DNA from: Persicaria tinctoria
Lineage: Eukaryota; Streptophyta; Magnoliopsida; Caryophyllales; Polygonaceae
Assembly (NCBI GenBank): GCA_037127255.1
Contig: JBANSL010000004.1
Location: 70,454,627 to 70,518,626 of the forward strand
Reading direction: 5' to 3'
Length of the DNA stretch: 64,000 nt
The position numbers were made by a program, and so were the translations under genes. Shown here one piece after another: positions 34,880-45,240 of the stretch; within the stretch, counting starts at the first letter, position 1, and every line of letters begins with the position of its first letter. The notes beneath the pieces were generated by a model. The model was not told the origin of the DNA. It saw only the letters and a program-made list of their open reading frames with translations, and ran no database searches.

Positions 34880-35475
34880 GATGAATCTATCTGCGTACGA
34901 GGAGGAAGGTGTCGCCCCTCATACAAAATGCTTTTACGAGAAATTGTTGAAACGGTGTTTGCGAGGGTGAAGCTCAAAGAGATCTTGTGAATAATGGGTT
35001 TACCAGGCGCTCTGAGAGGCTCCCAAACGGGAGCGTGAAAGCGAAATTTCACAAGGGAGCGAATTACATGAGACCAAACCAGGCCATCGAAGCGAGGATA
35101 ATTGACAAGGAGATATCCACACGTAAGACGATGAACAACCCTATTTTCATTTTGAAACCGGTTGACTGGGGATTTTAGATTATTTCTTTTAAATGTAATC
35201 TGCATTTGGAAAAAATTTCCCAAGATAATATTAGAAGATGCATTTAGAGTATGAAATAGAAAGCATGGGTGGGCAACAACAACGTTGCATTTCTTATATA
35301 TCAAGTTTATACTTCCATTAATAGAGACAAGGTAGTTATGGCTAATTGTGAACGTTGACCGGGGATTTTGAATTAGCAGTTGAAGTAGATCTTTGCACCA
35401 TTTGTGAGTGCCATGGAACAACTGTTGGTCGTAAGTTCTACCGCCTCTGCGGGATAAATTTAAACACCGTTTCAT
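34876..35475 (-). CDS. LINE ORF1-like frame, unknown family
   Basis: This 199-residue frame is basic, with W- and F-containing segments, and its stop overlaps the endonuclease ATG. The position matches LINE ORF1, whose product binds RNA. The expected CCHC knuckle is not visible, so it may be a truncated ORF1 or simply the start of the ORF2 region. The function is uncertain. Confidence 0.35.
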   Translation of the reverse strand: MKRCLNLSRRGGRTYDQQLFHGTHKWCKDLLQLLIQNPRSTFTISHNYLVSINGSINLIYKKCNVVVAHPCFLFHTLNASSNIILGNFFQMQITFKRNNLKSPVNRFQNENRVVHRLTCGYLLVNYPRFDGLVWSHVIRSLVKFRFHAPVWEPLRAPGKPIIHKISLSFTLANTVSTISRKSILYEGRHLPPRTQIDSS

Positions 35476-38027
35476 TTTGTAACAGAGATAGTAGCAACTC
35501 TATTGCCTAATTACACACACAAACCCATCAAAAGGTGATTGGGGCTATCTTGTACAGGGGCATTTGCAGATTTTAAAGGGATACCACAACACTTTGTGCA
35601 ATCAAGTAGGTAAGCATAAACCAAATTTATCATTGCTAAGAAACAACACTTCCAAGTGCATTTACAAGTCCATCGATCACCAATGAAGAGAGATAGCTTA
35701 AAGGTAGAGATGAACATGAACATGCCAAACATGTAGGTTATATTACTTCTAAGTTCAACCTGTACAAAAGGAAATACAGAAGAATTAGATGGAAAATCAA
35801 ATTCCATCCAACAAGATCCACACATATAATCCCTAGCAATTGGATAACGTTGATATTTCCTCACAAACCAACCGATCGAGTTGAATAGCCTGAACAAGAG
35901 CCGGTATAAAAAAGGGCAATGTATAGGTACATGTTGGTGAAACGAAGATGAATTATAGGATGACAGATGAGCTGCCAACACTCATCCGGGAGCGTGCTCC
36001 CTTCCGAGTGACTTGCCTCGCTAGGAGGATTTGTGCCCTTTCGAGAGTTGTTTAGGTAGGGAGCAGAACTCCCACCTGAAATTGAGTTCTTACCATTATT
36101 TTTGTGGGGTGATTCTATGCCAGTAATAACCGTCTGAGACAGGGTGTGGAATACGCCAGTCAACAATGATTGATACAACTTGTCGTGAGCCTCCTTAGGG
36201 GATGATACCCCATCAGAGATTTGCACATCTGAATTTATACAAAACAAAGGTGGGAACACACAATTTAATACAGATAGAACCCAAGCGAGGCAATATAGTA
36301 GACGGGCCTTCAGCAAAAACCCCCAACCATGATTATACATAAGACACTGATTGAGACATAGATAAAACAAGAACAACTCGTTGAATTTGGTTGCAGTAAT
36401 ATACATAAGACACTGATTGAAATAATAATTTCTTTTTACTCTAAAGATTTTTACAATTAATGCATTCAGAAGCATTATCCAGGAGTGTGTACAACCCTTT
36501 GGAGGGTGGGATCCAAATGAAGTTTTTACACCATTAAAATCATACCCGGTTGAAATTTCAGAAAGGTGAACTATGAATTGGTTGTTTAGCCTCGCTGGGA
36601 GGATTTGGGCCCTTTCGGGAGTTGGATGGAGAAGGTGCAAAAAACACCACCCCGGTTTTGGTATTTTTTTTGTTATGAGCAGAACCATAGATTTGTCAAG
36701 GCCCGAAGATCGGGGGGTAAGGAGTGAAGAGACACTAGTCTCTAACACCATTTTTTCCAACCACCCAAGGGTGGTGAGTTTCCTATACAGTATGATGCAA
36801 AAATCAACACTGAAGTAAGAGATTGTGTTTACAAACCTGGACAGCAACGATTAGCTTGTATTATAATTAAATTATTTTAGCTTTTCTGAAAATCGCTTTT
36901 CTAGGGTCGATACTATGTTTGGTAGAGAATCTTTGTCAATTAAGGATGTATTGGTAGCAGGGTGGAATGAGTGAGGGGGGGGGGGAGGTGTTGATTTTTG
37001 GGAGGCACGCCTGAGTGTTTAGGAGGAGGCCGGGTGAAAGAGGTGGGTGGGGCCGTGGGATGGAAAATCCGGGGTGGAAGGGGTGAAAACCCGATTTTCT
37101 CCACCTGACCAAACGGGGATGGGCGGGATAGTGGAGGTAAGGTTCTTAATTATCATATGCCCTAAGAGCATAGGATAGAAAGATCGTATAAGTATGTATC
37201 TAATTAGTTCAAGTTAATGGAAATCCTGGCAAAATTTTCCTAATTTTGTTGAGTGGGGGTTCAATTAAGTGAATTAACACTTTGACAACAAGAAGCAAAT
37301 TGGTCGACAATAAGTAAAGGTATTCGTTACAATTAATTATATGGTCATAACGTCTTTGTTTGCAGACGCAAAGGCGAAAGTTGATGAGGATGACGAAGAG
37401 CTTTGCCAAGTGTCGATTCAAGCTTGTGAGAGGCTGCGAAGGTTGGTGGGCAGTTGTTGATGTCAGTTGCATCTAAAATTTGAAGATCGAATGTCACTGC
37501 TGCTGATGGATTGGAGCTCGGTGATGACTATTTACCCCACCCATCCCCGCACCAACAAGATCTCCCACCTAAACCCTAGCTATCCCCTTTTCGAACCCGG
37601 TCTGCACACTCCAAACCATAGAATTCGCTGATTTAAATCTCCCAAACCTAGATCCCAATATCCAACACCTTTTAGATGATCCAGATGACCATGAACTCAT
37701 GAAGACGTGTTGATTAGTCTGATTTCTAATTTCAATGTCAAGGAGAAAAAGATTGAGATTGAGATTGAGATTTTGCCTTTTCTTTCTATCGTGGATTACT
37801 TTGAAAAAAAATAAAAAAAAGATTATTGTGTAATTTTTTAGCGTTTGTCTTGTTAATAGACAAATATCATCTTGTCAATAGATTTATGTTATGAAAATTG
37901 GAAATTGTGTTGCTATATTTATGCAAATCAACATTTATTTTAACCCCCTTTAAGAGTAACCCCAACAGTTCCTGTAAAATAGAGAAGATGTGCAAATTTA
38001 GAGAAAAGAGACAATTTTTAGCCCTAA
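35476..38027. other. LINE 5' region or flanking sequence, no clear gene
   Basis: A long minus-strand open frame (36847-35861, 328 codons) shows no recognisable domain. The sequence ACATAAGACACTGATTGA occurs at 36338 and again at 36404. 36945-37145 is GC-rich, flanked by TTAA, and resembles the Harbinger-type ends. 37300-37500 has short gene-like codon use but no family. A GATTGA run lies at 37750. Confidence 0.35.
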
Positions 38028-39176
38028 GAGCATCTCCAACGGTTTCTGTATTTTAGAGAAAAGAGCAAAATATGCAGAAAAATGGTGTTTTTTTTACTCC
38101 AACAACCCATGTATTTGGTTTGACAAAATAGAGACTTCTGGAGAGAGACTAAAAAATCCTCTATATTTGCAGGAAGAGAAGAAGCGCTATACATTAAATG
38201 TTTTTGCAAGCTCGATGCCATTCAATTGGAATTGACACAGTGTTCTTCATATTCACCAGGTCGATGCTCTTGCAGTCATGCTAATGTTCAACCGAGAAAG
38301 CAACCAAGAGAAGGAAGTCTGTGTCGATAGAAAGGTTAATTATCCGTTCGATTTCTTTGCTTGTTTCCGGCCAGTTTGATTTTCATCTAAATTCAATTTT
38401 TCTAGGGTTTGTTACCAGTTCAATATTATTCTTTCAAAATTCGATTTTCATCCAAATTTGCATTTTATGACATTCAAATTCTATGTTTATAGCCTTGATT
38501 GTTAGTTATTTTCTTTAATACAAGACTTGTGAGAGCCTCTGCATGTGGTGGTTGGACATGGATATAACTATATAAGTACATAGTCCTTCTTTTTAGTGTT
38601 TTTGGGTCATCAAGCTATTAGTCATTGCAACCCTCTGAATAATGTCTTCCAATGTTCATATGATGATGAGTAAATCATTAAATCATGGCGTGCCTATTTT
38701 TTTTTTCCTCTTTTAGCTTTAGATTGTGAGTTAAAGCTTTGAACTTTCTGGTTGTAGGTTACGAGTTTTAAAGCCCTTGGAATTTCTATAAAATTGACAA
38801 TTGAGTGAAATAACCAATTAATCTATCCTAAGACGTGGATCTTCCTATCCAATGTGTTGATTTGTGTATATCCAAAGATTTCTATCCGAAGAGTAAATCA
38901 CTAAATCATGGGTTGCCTAGTGTTTGTTGTTTGTTGTCACATGCTAATAGTTCACTGTTTGTTTTCTTCTCGGTGTTTGTACAACAAAATTTAAATTTGT
39001 TTTTAATAGATAAATATTTATAGCATATAATAAAAGTGAAATTTTGTAAAATAGAGGAACTGTTGGAACTGGAGAAACTGCCTAGTGTTTGGAGTTGGAG
39101 CATAAATTTTTTAGAGATTTGGATTATTTTTTTCTCCATTTTGGAGATTTTTTAAAAGAGTTTGTTGGAGATGGTC
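38028..39176. mobile_element. Harbinger/Tourist-like element with GAGCATCTCCAAC ends
   Basis: The left end GAGCATCTCCAAC and the right end GTTGGAGATGGTC are inverted, with TAA on both sides (38025-38027, 39177-39179). The length is 1,149 bp, AT-rich, with no transposase. The sequences GTAAAATAGAG and TTTTAGAGA recur inside and again near 37970 and 49600, so further relatives lie around it. Confidence 0.6.
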
Positions 39177-41288
39177 TAACAACTCCTCTAAACTGTAATA
39201 GCTCGGATTTTTAAATCCTAATTTTTCGGTGAAAATTTTTTTTAATTAAAATAAAATAAAACTAAAATGAATTTAAAAGCGGAATGTAACGAAAAACTCG
39301 CTAACTCGGATTTTAAACCCTTAAAGCGGGTTTCCGAATATATACTCCGCTCATTTCAAAATTTCTTGGGACGATGTGATTTTTTTTTCTCCTTCACATG
39401 TTTCACTGAAACAATCCACATCAACAGCTGGATGGAAGCAGCTTTCACCACTCTCCAACCCTCCACGTCTATTTTTTTAAGTAAATCTCCACACCACACA
39501 CCCACCTCCCCCAACCTGTAGACCCCCTTTTATGGTACAGAGTCAAAGAAAAAGAAAGAGATCCAGACTTGGTCTGCAACTCACGTCTGCACAAGCAGAG
39601 ATCCCTTTTTTGTGTTGATTCAAAGTGAAAACAAACTCCTCTGCACACCAACACCCCCTATTCACTTTCTCCATCTCATACCCACTTCTCTTCAAACTAT
39701 TCACCCTCCCTTCTTTCTTGTCTACGCCACCAACAACAAGAACCTCCTCCTCCTTGATCCGCCTCCGCTCGCCAGCTCCACCACCTCGTCACCATCCACC
39801 GCAACAACAACCACCAGCACCACTGTCGTCGCCGGCCACTCCGACCTCGCACCTTGCCTCTGTTTCTGAGCAGCCGAGTGATAATGCATATTTTAGATAG
39901 GCATTATAGACATATTTAGTTTAGTTAGGTTGCATTTCTTTCATACTTTGTCGCTAAATTGCATCTTGTGATTATTTTGGAAGAGTTCGGATTCTGCGCA
40001 ATTTTGTGTTTATCTCGCAGATTGAATCGGAACACGTTTGGGAGATGCAATATCTCGAAGAGGAACACAAGATACATGAGAAGGAACAAGGAAGAAAGAG
40101 GCAAGACAAGAGGAGAAACCCGCAATGGAAGCCAATAGGCTACGGCAAAGTACCGTGTCGCGGGCGCAGCAGAGGTGTCGCGGCCGCAGCAGAGCCCGCC
40201 GCGGCGGGATGTGAAGAAGTAACTTGCGGCGGGCGCAGCAACTTTGCGGCGGCCGCCGCAGCTGCCGTCAGCGCGCAGCGTTTTTGGAAAAAACCCTAGA
40301 TGTTCTATGTTGTTTTGAGGGCCGACTTGGATTTCTTTTAGGCCGACTTTTAGGTTATTTTTGATTACTTCCATACTATTCTTTCATTCATTAGACACTT
40401 TAGAGATTTTGAGCGATGTCTTCCATGAGGAACTAAACTCATCTATTCTGCCTGCAATTTGAAGCTTTATTCGGATTGATTGTGAGTTTCTAATTCTCGT
40501 TCCCTGTTTCCTATATTTGAATGTTTCAACTTCTTTGTGCTTGATTGATTATTGATTTGTTCTATCTTGTCTGGCCAACTTGTTAGATCAATTCAATCGC
40601 TAAGGTTTTGTAGATTCCTGGTTGCGAACCTTAACCTAAGTGGCAAACTTATTCCTTTAGGGCTGGTTGAACTAATTGAATGAGTAGGAAGTTGAATGTG
40701 TTGTTAAATCCTTTTTAGGGACTGCAAATACCTTGGCTAATCTCTGAACTTAAAGCTATCAATTGGGTTAAATCCTTCTTTAGGGATTGTTTGATTGATA
40801 AGGGTTTCTAGGACTGGTTGGACTAGTAACTATATTAGGTCGGGACAAGGGCATTCATAGGAAACGTAATAGGACGAGAAGAAGTTACAAGGATCGCTTC
40901 AATCCAATAAAGTGGAAAATTGTAGGTGGAATTGCTTCTCTTACTTGTCTAATACAACTCACTTATTCTGCTTTCGTTACTTTGCTTTGATAAAAGGCAA
41001 GACTTTCACACATACAAACCCCCCAATTTGGTTACTTTGATTGACACTTGACTCACACTTGAATCATAAATTTCCCTGTGGGATCGACCTCTTGCTTATT
41101 ACTATACTAGTTATAGGTTTGAGTTTACTTTGGCGGATCAACGACAGGTTTCCCCTCCGTCAAATTTGGCGCCGTTGCCGGGGAATTTTATTAAATTCTT
41201 GTGTGTTTTAGTGTTGATTTTGGTATGGACCGTCTTATAGGGTCCATACCTTTGCTACTAATTCTTCTCTGTAGAAAGCATTGCAGAG

Positions 41289-43403
41289 ATGGCGAACCGC
41301 ACTCTTAAGGAGCTTTCTGCTCCTGATCTGGCACAGCAACCCCTAGCAATCCAATTCCCTGCGCTAGCAGAAGGAGTCAACTTTGAGCTGAAGTCAGGGG
41401 TAGTTCATCTTCTACCCAAATTCCATGGGCTGAGTGGGGAGGACCCCCACAAGCATCTGTCTGAATTCCATAGGGTGGTGGTTGGGATGAAACTAGAGAA
41501 CGTAACTGATGAGCAAATCAAGCTGAGAGCTTTTCCCTTCTCTTTGAAGGATGATGCAAATGAATGGTTCTTCTATCTACCACCTGACTCTATTTCTACC
41601 TGGGCTGAGATGAAAAGAGTCTTCCTAGAGATGTATTTCCCTGCAACAAAGCTCAATGCTTTGAAAAGGTCCATCAGCAGCATTGAGCAGCACGCGACAG
41701 AGTCTATACATGAGTACTTTGAGCGCTTCAAGAAACTTTGCGCCAGCTGCCCATGCCATGGGTACTCTCAAAAGGATCTGGTTCTCTTTTTATTTAATGG
41801 GTTGACTGATATAGAGCGCAAGACAGTGAATTCTGCTTGTGGAGGAAACATGCTGAACAAGACGCCTACCGCAGCTTGGGAGGTGTTTAAGGAGCTATCT
41901 GAGGGCTCCAGACAGTTCAACAAGAGCCCTCGTGCTAGGGGTGTACTCGTTGTTGATGCTCCTATGGCTGCACTTCAGACTGATATGGCAGAGGTAAAGG
42001 AGATGATGAAACAATTGGTCATCAATAGAACTCCTCAACAACTGAAGGCATGTGGTCTTTGCAATCAATTCACTCATCCTATGGACATGTGCCCGCTCCT
42101 ACAAGATCCTAATGTTGATTTGAATGCCATTGGGAATTTCGCTCAACAAAGGCCTAGGCAAGGCAATTATGGAAATCCTGGGTATTTCAACAACAATAAT
42201 TACAATAGGGGCTATCAGCAAGGCTATGGGAACTATCAAGCCTCTTTCAATCAGCAAGGGGGGCAACAGGAAAGGCCCCACCAACAATTTGAACCTCGAC
42301 AGGGAGGCCAACCACACTCCAATGAGGCTATTGAGGATCCAATACAGAAATTGTCACGGCTGGTCTTGAAGGTTGAGAAACAACAATCAGACCAGATCAC
42401 AAATTTGGAGAATCAACTGAGTCAGCTCATTCAGGTCTTAAGTGCGAAGGAAGCAAACGATTCAGGGAAGCTTCCATCGCAAACGGTTGAGAATCCTAAG
42501 GAGAATGTCAGTGCTATAACACTTAGGAGTGGCAAGGAACTGGTTGTCACAAATCAAAAGGACGATGAGGAAATAATGGACGAGAAAATAGAGATTGTTG
42601 AAGACGAAAATGGCCAAACCACCGTGCGGCGGGCGCAGCAAACTTGCGGCGGCCGCAGCAACCATGCGGTGCCCGCCGCCAGGGACTACATTCATGCGGC
42701 GCCCGCCGCAGACGATGCGCAGCGAGCATGCGGCGGCCGCGGCTTTCATGCGGCGCCCGCCGCAGGCGATCCCGCCGCCAAGACATCTCCTGGTACGTTC
42801 TCTCCCTTACTTCTTTCTTCTTCTCTCCCTCTTTCTCCTCCTCCTTCTTCTTCCCTTTCTTCCCCTTTACCTATGGAGACTCCAAAGCCCATTCCGCCTT
42901 TCCCGGAAGCCTTGAAAGATACACGAAGGTATGAGAATGACAAGGAAATCTTCGAGACATTCAGTAAGTGTGAGGTAAACATTCCTTTACTCAAATTAAT
43001 TAAGAGTATTCCTAGATATGCTAAATTTTTGAAGGAACTGTGCACCATCAAGAAGAAGCAAAGACTGAAAAAGAAAGAAAAGGTAAGCTTAAATGAAAAT
43101 GTCTCTGCTATGTTGCAAAGGAAATTGCCTGAAAAATGTGGAGACCCAGGTATGTTTACAATTCCATGTGCAATTGGGAATACTAGATTCAAACAAGTCA
43201 TGTTAGATCTAGGAGCCTCAATTAATGTTATTTCCTATAACATGTACATGTCTTTGGGTTTGGGTGCTTTGACTGAGACTGGGGTTACAGTGCAACTTGC
43301 TGATCGATCACAAATCAGGCCAAGAGGCGTTGTTGAAGATGTTTTGGTTATGGTGGATGATTTATTTTTCCCTGTTGATTTCTTTGTTTTAGATATGGAG
43401 TAG
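41289..43403 (+). CDS. Athila-like Gag with C-terminal retropepsin core
   Basis: The frame of 704 codons opens MANRTLKELSAPD. Residues about 60-190 form a Retrotrans_gag domain (LKDDANEWFFYLPP, WAEMKRVFLEMYFP and later LCASCPCHGYSQKDL). A zinc knuckle CGLCNQFTHPMDMC (CX2CX4HX4C) lies at about 254-267. A Gln/Asn/Gly-rich region and a coiled coil follow, then AITLRSGKEL (about 403), typical of Athila. A GC-rich Ala/Gly/Arg insert occupies residues about 446-497. The protease core has DLGASINVI at about 638-646. TAG at 43401-43403 ends the frame; beyond it the same frame stays open to about 43640 with ILGRPFL, the usual protease end. Gag would form particles and the protease would process it. 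Confidence 0.88.
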   Translation: MANRTLKELSAPDLAQQPLAIQFPALAEGVNFELKSGVVHLLPKFHGLSGEDPHKHLSEFHRVVVGMKLENVTDEQIKLRAFPFSLKDDANEWFFYLPPDSISTWAEMKRVFLEMYFPATKLNALKRSISSIEQHATESIHEYFERFKKLCASCPCHGYSQKDLVLFLFNGLTDIERKTVNSACGGNMLNKTPTAAWEVFKELSEGSRQFNKSPRARGVLVVDAPMAALQTDMAEVKEMMKQLVINRTPQQLKACGLCNQFTHPMDMCPLLQDPNVDLNAIGNFAQQRPRQGNYGNPGYFNNNNYNRGYQQGYGNYQASFNQQGGQQERPHQQFEPRQGGQPHSNEAIEDPIQKLSRLVLKVEKQQSDQITNLENQLSQLIQVLSAKEANDSGKLPSQTVENPKENVSAITLRSGKELVVTNQKDDEEIMDEKIEIVEDENGQTTVRRAQQTCGGRSNHAVPAARDYIHAAPAADDAQRACGGRGFHAAPAAGDPAAKTSPGTFSPLLLSSSLPLSPPPSSSLSSPLPMETPKPIPPFPEALKDTRRYENDKEIFETFSKCEVNIPLLKLIKSIPRYAKFLKELCTIKKKQRLKKKEKVSLNENVSAMLQRKLPEKCGDPGMFTIPCAIGNTRFKQVMLDLGASINVISYNMYMSLGLGALTETGVTVQLADRSQIRPRGVVEDVLVMVDDLFFPVDFFVLDME

Positions 43404-45240
43404 GGAGCCCCTGAAACACCCATTATACTAGGAAGACCATTCCTGAAAACTGCGAAAACGAAAATTGATTGTTGTGAGGGTCTACTGACTATGGAGTTCG
43501 ATGGAAGAAAGATAGAATTCTCTCTCTTTAATCATGCTAAGCTTTCTCCTGAGAATTCTTTAGATATGCCTATTGCTGACAATACTGATCGCACCAACAA
43601 TTTTCGTGATTTGTTAGAGACACCTAAGGAACATAGTTTATGAAAATTTGAACCTCCTAACAAATTGAAACCTTTGGTGATTCCAGGACAACCCCCGGGC
43701 ATAGCTCAAGGAGAGAAGCTAAGGGTAATGGATGAATGTTGGAAGAGAAAGCTACACCTTTCAAGGGTGCCCGCATTTGTCAATGAGATGACAGGTGTTG
43801 GTGACCCTGGTGGAGGAACATAGGCAAATCAAGGGCCAGTACGTCGAGCCAACGACTTGAAACAAAGGCGCTTCTCGGGAGGCAACCCGAGGTAAGTTTT
43901 TCTTTCTTTTTCCTTTTTCTTTTCCTTCACCCTGATTATATTTGATTTACTTTTGTTGTCTTTATTGTTTCATTGAGGACAATGAAGATTTTAAGTGTGG
44001 GGGAGAGGAATTCTGTATATATAGATGCATATAGGAGATCATATTTCATATTTAAATTTTTGCATCATGTTTAATTTCTGTAGTCATTTTTATTAATTTT
44101 AATTATTTTAGCGAAAAAACAACAAAAAAACAACAACAAAAAAATATAAAAAAAAATAATCATGCATTGCATACTATGTGTTATTCAAATACCCATCTTG
44201 CTTAGTTTGTCCTCTATTTTAAATTTCAAGCATGATTCATAAAAATCCCATGGAGTTCTGGATGTTTGGATTATTATTTCTATTTGATTTTTGTGGAACA
44301 TGAGCTAGCAAATATAATTGAGCATGTATGATTGAGCTAAAGGTATGATTGAAGTCATAAAAACATGACCTTGTGAGAATGTTTGGCCTTATTTGAATTC
44401 TTTTGCTCAATTGTGTGAATTACTCACCTAATGTTGCTACCTCTTGGCATTGACTGCAATGTCTATTTTTGAAGACCGATGCACATGTTTGATTGCTTGC
44501 GGAGTTTATATTATAGTTTGAGTCTTTTTGTGTAAATTTATGCATACTTAGTGAATAAGGTGGCAATGGTTGATGCACTGAGTAACCGGGTCTACGCATG
44601 ACACCCATGGGTATGATTCGCGCAAAAAGGTGTTGAAAACTATCCACTAGGAAAGAAAGCTTGATCATTGAGTAATCAGGTTCATTCATGACACCCATGT
44701 TTGCAACTTGCGTCAAAAGGTGTTCAAGTGGACTTCATCATATTAGTAGGTTGATGTGTTGATAGACCGGGGTCATTCATGACACCCATGTTTGCGCTTT
44801 GCGTAAGGAAAGCACCAAGCCAAGAAAAAGAGAAAAAAAAAAGAGAAAAGAAAACCAAAAAAAAAGAAAAAAAAAAGAAGTGTTGCATTTTGTTTTCTTT
44901 ATTTTGTCCCGCAAGTAATCACATTTCGGTAGAGAATTGGTGATATGGTGGTCAATGTCTATGAGCTTAGTGCATGATTGGTTTGAGTTGAGAGTTGAAC
45001 TTAAAAGCCTAAACACATGAGTGAAACACATATTTCTGGTGAGGTTGGATGATGTCTACTTCTAAGCTTTGATCACTGGAATACATGCTATGACGTTTGT
45101 TTGCTTGGTTTATGTGTTCACCTGCTATGATGTTGCTTTTTGATAATGTTGAAACTTGAAGGGATTTCCTGTGGGACGCATTGATTCATGTTCATTCTAT
45201 CATTGCTTGAGGACAAGCAAATGTTAAGTGTGGGGGAATT
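43404..45240 (+). other. Athila-like 3' interior, pol deleted
   Basis: After the protease remnant (to about 43640) and a short coding-like stretch ending about 43823 there is no RT, RNase H or integrase motif. 43880-45220 is non-coding, with poly(A)-rich tracts (44115-44160, 44815-44880) and three diverged repeats around CATGACACCCATG (44590, 44680, 44770). Confidence 0.7.

Larger units (their letters stand above)
30731..35475 (-). mobile_element. L1-like LINE with endonuclease, RT and RNase H, degenerate
   Basis: On the minus strand the order is a 5' ORF (35475-34876), an apurinic endonuclease (34879-34079), reverse transcriptase (34054-32515), a zf-RVT zinc-binding domain (about 31960-31580) and RNase H (31303-30740). 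The 3' end is next to a short T-run on the plus strand (30731-30738), which is a poly(A) remnant. Stops and frameshifts break the second ORF (for example after 34079, near 33260, at about 32935 and near 31200), so it is dead. The 5' boundary is uncertain and may reach about 36850. Confidence 0.88.
30551..37881. mobile_element. Terminal-inverted-repeat element of unknown class, holding a LINE
   Basis: The left end CTATTGACAAGATGTCAAAA and the right end ATATCATCTTGTCAATAG are inverted copies. A compact relative with the same ends lies at 49748-50656. Removing the LINE and a GC-rich insert (36945-37145) would leave roughly a kilobase, similar to the relative. No transposase is recognised and target duplications are not clear. 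Confidence 0.5.

Noticed and set aside
35861..36847. 328-codon minus-strand ORF as a protein gene
   Set aside because: It has no domain, contains internal duplicated 18-mers and probably belongs to LINE 5' or flanking sequence.
39925..40374. 149-codon minus-strand ORF present in both Athila LTRs
   Set aside because: It is repeated only because the LTRs are duplicated; it is antisense to the LTR transcript and has no domain.
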